From WLMZ01 sp037140375 (GTDB taxonomy: Bacteria; Actinomycetota; Acidimicrobiia; Acidimicrobiales; Ilumatobacteraceae): a stretch of DNA of 9,954 nt. Location of the stretch: assembly GCA_037140375.1 (NCBI GenBank), contig JBAXER010000089.1:1-9954 (forward strand), given 5' to 3'. The translations under genes and the position numbers were made by a program. A model generated the notes under the pieces. That model did no database searches. It was not told the DNA's origin and worked only from the letters and a program-made list of their open reading frames with translations. Of this stretch, positions 7,929 through 9,954 are shown piece by piece; position 1 is the first letter of the stretch; each line of letters starts with the position of its first letter.

Positions 7929-8905
7929 TCACTCTCACACCAACTCGGCGCCGTGTGGCGCGAGACCTCGCCCGCGCCGGCACTGTTGTGTCGGCAGCAC
8001 TCTTTCTCGTGAGTCTCACGCAGGCCACATGGCCCAATGCAGCCGTGTCGGCCGCAGCCCAAAACGCCGGCAACGCACAGATCTTGGCCCCCAGCGAAGC
8101 AACCCTCGGTGCGCCATTGGCGAGTGGCGGCAGCGCCACGGTGTTCGCGCTCACGCCTCCGTCGGGCGCCTCGTGCACCGGCGATAGCACCGCCGGTGGT
8201 TATCGGGTGCAGAGCTACATCGTGCCCGCTTCGGTTGATCCGGCAACCCTGACCTTTGGGCCCCAAGGCCCCTTGCCCGCAGGCACAGGTGCCAACCTAC
8301 GGCAACCATTGTTCAGCGGCGCCGGAACACCAATCGTCAACAAGACAACGGCGGTTGCGTCCGCACCGGGTGGCGGTGGCTTACTCACGGGTATGCCCAC
8401 CATTTCGTTTGGTGTCTTCGGTGCGAGTGGTCCACAAATCGTTCCGGCCGGAACGTACAACGTGGGTTTTGCGTGCACCCTTGGCTTGGCGTCGGCAACG
8501 CAGCTCGACAAGTACTGGAACGCCCAAATGACGTTCGCTGTTGACTCGGCCGATAAGCCATCCGGAATCACGTGGACCGCAGTTGTCGGCGGCACCCCGG
8601 CCACTACAACCACTACAGCCCCTGCCGTGACGACCACCACTGTGGCATCGGGTGTCACCACCACCACGGTGAAGTCGGGCACTGCAACCACCACCACGAC
8701 AACAGTGGCCGGTGGCGCAACGACCACCACCGTGAAGAACTCTGCCGGAGTCACCACCACTACTTCAGGTTCCAGCAGTTCATCTGGTCTGACTACTCCG
8801 GCAACCGGCGCGGCGCCGATTCCTATGGCGATCTGGGCACTGCTGTTGCTTGTGTTTGGGCGTATGGCCATTCTTCTTGGTCGACCAGTGAGGGTCATTC
8901 GATGA
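7925..8905 (+). CDS. Exported Thr-stalk surface protein, second member of the family
   Basis: The 326 residues begin with a basic N terminus (TRRRVARDLARAG), a hydrophobic core (20-34) and a likely signal cut near AVSA (40-43). The domain (about 50-220) holds GASCTGDS (81-88), GYRVQSYIVPASVDPATLTF (92-111), GPQGPLPAGTG (112-122), RQPLF (126-130), SFGVFGASGPQIVPAGTYNVGFACTL (161-186) and DKYWNAQMTF (195-204). Cys84 and Cys184 are the only cysteines of the protein. A stalk of TTTT blocks (227-280) and a serine run lead to TPATG (291-295), a hydrophobic segment (299-318) and a basic end (GRPVRVIR). TPATG before a membrane segment and basic tail resembles a sortase signal, but the usual leading Leu-Pro is not there, so a plain membrane anchor is equally possible. 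It overlaps its neighbours by 4 bases on both sides. Function unknown; the next gene is a close copy. Confidence 0.87.
   Translation: MITLTPTRRRVARDLARAGTVVSAALFLVSLTQATWPNAAVSAAAQNAGNAQILAPSEATLGAPLASGGSATVFALTPPSGASCTGDSTAGGYRVQSYIVPASVDPATLTFGPQGPLPAGTGANLRQPLFSGAGTPIVNKTTAVASAPGGGGLLTGMPTISFGVFGASGPQIVPAGTYNVGFACTLGLASATQLDKYWNAQMTFAVDSADKPSGITWTAVVGGTPATTTTTAPAVTTTTVASGVTTTTVKSGTATTTTTTVAGGATTTTVKNSAGVTTTTSGSSSSSGLTTPATGAAPIPMAIWALLLLVFGRMAILLGRPVRVIR
8603..8764 (+). repeat. Threonine-rich stalk repeats
   Basis: Residues 227-280 of the protein are blocks of four to six threonines separated by short irregular spacers (APAV, VASGV, VKSGTA, VAGGA, VKNSAGV). Such Thr-rich spacers typically hold a domain away from the cell surface and can be glycosylated; both are known for the class and inferred here. 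Confidence 0.85.
8890..8894 (+). promoter_or_regulatory. Shine-Dalgarno for the gene at 8902
   Basis: GAGGG ends 7 bases before the ATG at 8902, inside the end of the previous gene. It supports the overlapping ATGA start. Confidence 0.55.
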
Positions 8906-9954
8906 GCGCAGTAACCAACAAGCGTCGCGTTGCTCGCGACCTCGCCCGCGCCGGCACTGTCGTGTCGGCCGCATTGTTTGCGGTCAGCCTTGCACAGGCA
9001 ACATGGCTCAATGTCTCGGTGTCTGCCGCGGCAATCAACGCCGGAGCGGCACAGGTGCTTGCGGTGCCAGGTTCCCCAACTGCCGGACAGCCACTTGCCC
9101 GCGGCGGGAGCGCCACGGTGTTTGCGCTGACCCCTCCGGCGGGCGCTTCATGCACAGGCGATAGCACGACGGGCGGTTACCGCGTGCAGACCTACATGGT
9201 GCCTGCCTCAATCGATCCGGCAACGCTGACCTTTGGCCCTCAGGGTCCGCTGCCGGCCGGAACCGGCGCAAGCCTTCGCCAACCGCTGTTCAGCGCCGGC
9301 ACGCCTGTCATCAACAAGACCACGGCGGTAGCCAGCACTGCTGGCGGGCCGGGTTTGCTGACCGGTTTGCCAACGATCTCGTTCGGACTCTTCGGTGCCA
9401 GCGGCCCACAGATTGTTCCCCCAGGCCTCTACAACCTTGGCTACGCGTGCACATTGGGTGTGGCTTCGGCCACGCAACTCGATAAGTACTGGAACGTGCA
9501 GCTGACCTTCTCAGCTGACCCAACCGATGTGCCAGCCGGAATCACGTGGGTTGTTGGGGTCGTTGCGCCGCCGACGACCACAACGATTGCGCCGACGACA
9601 ACAACGACGATTGCGCCGACGACAACGACGATCGCGCCGACGACAACGACGACGATTGCGCCGACGACAACGACGATCGCGCCGACGACAACGACGATCG
9701 CGCCGACGACAACGACGACGATCGCACCAACCACGACAACGACGATCGCGCCGACGACGACCACGACGATCGCGCCGACGACGACCACAACGATTGCGCC
9801 GACGACAACAACAACGGTTGCGCCGACCACGACCACGACGACCACGACGATTGCGCCGACGACGACCACAGCAGCGCCCGCCGTGACCACAACCACAACA
9901 ACTGCTCCTGTGGTGACCACAACGACAACAACTGCTCCTGTGGTGACCACAACG
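8902..9954 (+). CDS. Exported Thr-stalk surface protein, third member of the family (3' end missing)
   Basis: The frame runs from the ATG overlapping the previous stop to the window's right edge, giving 351 codons with no stop. The N terminus (NKRRVARDLARAGTVVSAAL) and the domain up to about residue 220 are close to the preceding protein throughout: GASCTGDS (81-88), VPASIDPATLTFGPQGPLPA (100-119), RQPLF (126-130), SFGLFGASGPQIVPPG (160-175), YACTL (181-185) and DKYWN (194-198). One residue is missing near 132 relative to the paralog. It carries the same cysteine pair (84 and 183). From residue 225 to the edge it is a long TTTT(T)IAP stalk, already more than twice as long as that of its neighbour. 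By analogy a membrane segment or sortase signal should follow outside the window. The two genes are evidently a tandem duplication. Function unknown. Confidence 0.87.
   Translation, partial: MSAVTNKRRVARDLARAGTVVSAALFAVSLAQATWLNVSVSAAAINAGAAQVLAVPGSPTAGQPLARGGSATVFALTPPAGASCTGDSTTGGYRVQTYMVPASIDPATLTFGPQGPLPAGTGASLRQPLFSAGTPVINKTTAVASTAGGPGLLTGLPTISFGLFGASGPQIVPPGLYNLGYACTLGVASATQLDKYWNVQLTFSADPTDVPAGITWVVGVVAPPTTTTIAPTTTTTIAPTTTTIAPTTTTTIAPTTTTIAPTTTTIAPTTTTTIAPTTTTTIAPTTTTTIAPTTTTTIAPTTTTTVAPTTTTTTTTIAPTTTTAAPAVTTTTTTAPVVTTTTTTAPVVTTT
9574..9870 (+). repeat. TTTT(T)IAP repeat array in the stalk
   Basis: Thirteen threonine blocks are separated by twelve IAP spacers (one of them VAP). Most blocks are 4 or 5 threonines; one near the end has 8. 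At the DNA level these are units of about 21 or 24 bp such as ACG-ACA-ACG-ACG-ATC-GCG-CCG. Differences in unit length are whole codons, so the frame is kept. The array is a likely site of replication slippage and of assembly error. Confidence 0.9.
9886..9954 (+). repeat. 30-bp tandem repeat encoding TTTTTTAPVV
   Basis: Units at 9886-9915 and 9916-9945 differ at one base, and a third unit begins at 9946 and runs off the window. They encode six threonines followed by APVV, a different spacer from the preceding IAP array. Confidence 0.85.

Noticed and set aside
8215..8898. 227-codon minus-strand open frame rich in Val
   Set aside because: Antisense of a Thr-stalk protein; the Val runs are the complement of threonine codons.
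9527..9886. Plus-strand open frame rich in Arg and Gln
   Set aside because: Alternate-frame reading of the same threonine repeat, with no start context and no independent similarity.
9441..9950. Minus-strand open frame of mostly Val, Gly, Ala and Ile
   Set aside because: It is the exact complement of the threonine repeat; its composition follows from ACG/ACC/ACA codons read backwards, and the plus-strand gene is well supported by its paralog.
9574..9954. CRISPR array or other non-coding repeat
   Set aside because: Units are short, contiguous and in frame as TTTT(T)IAP, with no unique spacers; the reading frame stays open throughout.

Overview
The window looks like a chromosomal segment of a high-GC actinobacterium. 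The threonine stalks made of TTTT(T)IAP units, the C-terminally membrane-anchored exported proteins and the tightly packed ATGA-coupled genes suggest the class Acidimicrobiia (Ilumatobacter-like or freshwater/marine relatives). That placement is inference from style, not from a marker gene. All genes are on the + strand. There is no intergenic stretch longer than 3 bases, so there is no room for RNA genes, terminators or a visible promoter. The window is the interior of one long transcription unit, open at both ends.

Layout: (1) 2-517, the 3' part of a gene for an acidic Val/Glu/Pro-repeat protein ending in a single membrane segment. (2) 521-1546 pstC and (3) 1543-2775 pstA, the two permease subunits of the high-affinity phosphate ABC importer. 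(4) 2772-4487 pstS, the phosphate-binding protein, carrying a Pro/Gly-rich stalk and a C-terminal membrane anchor instead of a lipoprotein signal. (5) 4484-7162, an 892-residue exported protein that aligns by eye with the second half of PstS but has lost its phosphate-loop residues; it is also membrane anchored. (6) 7164-7928, (7) 7925-8905 and (8) 8902 to beyond the window end: three members of one family of small exported proteins that I do not recognise. They share a Cys-Gly-Asp-Ser motif, an Ala-Cys-Thr-Leu motif and a Lys-Tyr-Trp motif. Two of them have long threonine-rich stalks.

How the genes may work together: PstC and PstA form the membrane channel and PstS delivers phosphate to it. 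The ATPase PstB and the regulator PhoU are not in the window and would be expected next to it. The coupling of the large PstS relative and the three small surface proteins to pstCAS suggests an extended, surface-anchored phosphate-acquisition apparatus. The core assignment (pstC, pstA, pstS) is firm, the PstS-like call for gene 5 is good, and the role of genes 1 and 6-8 is unknown. Genes 6-8 are the best candidates for something undescribed.
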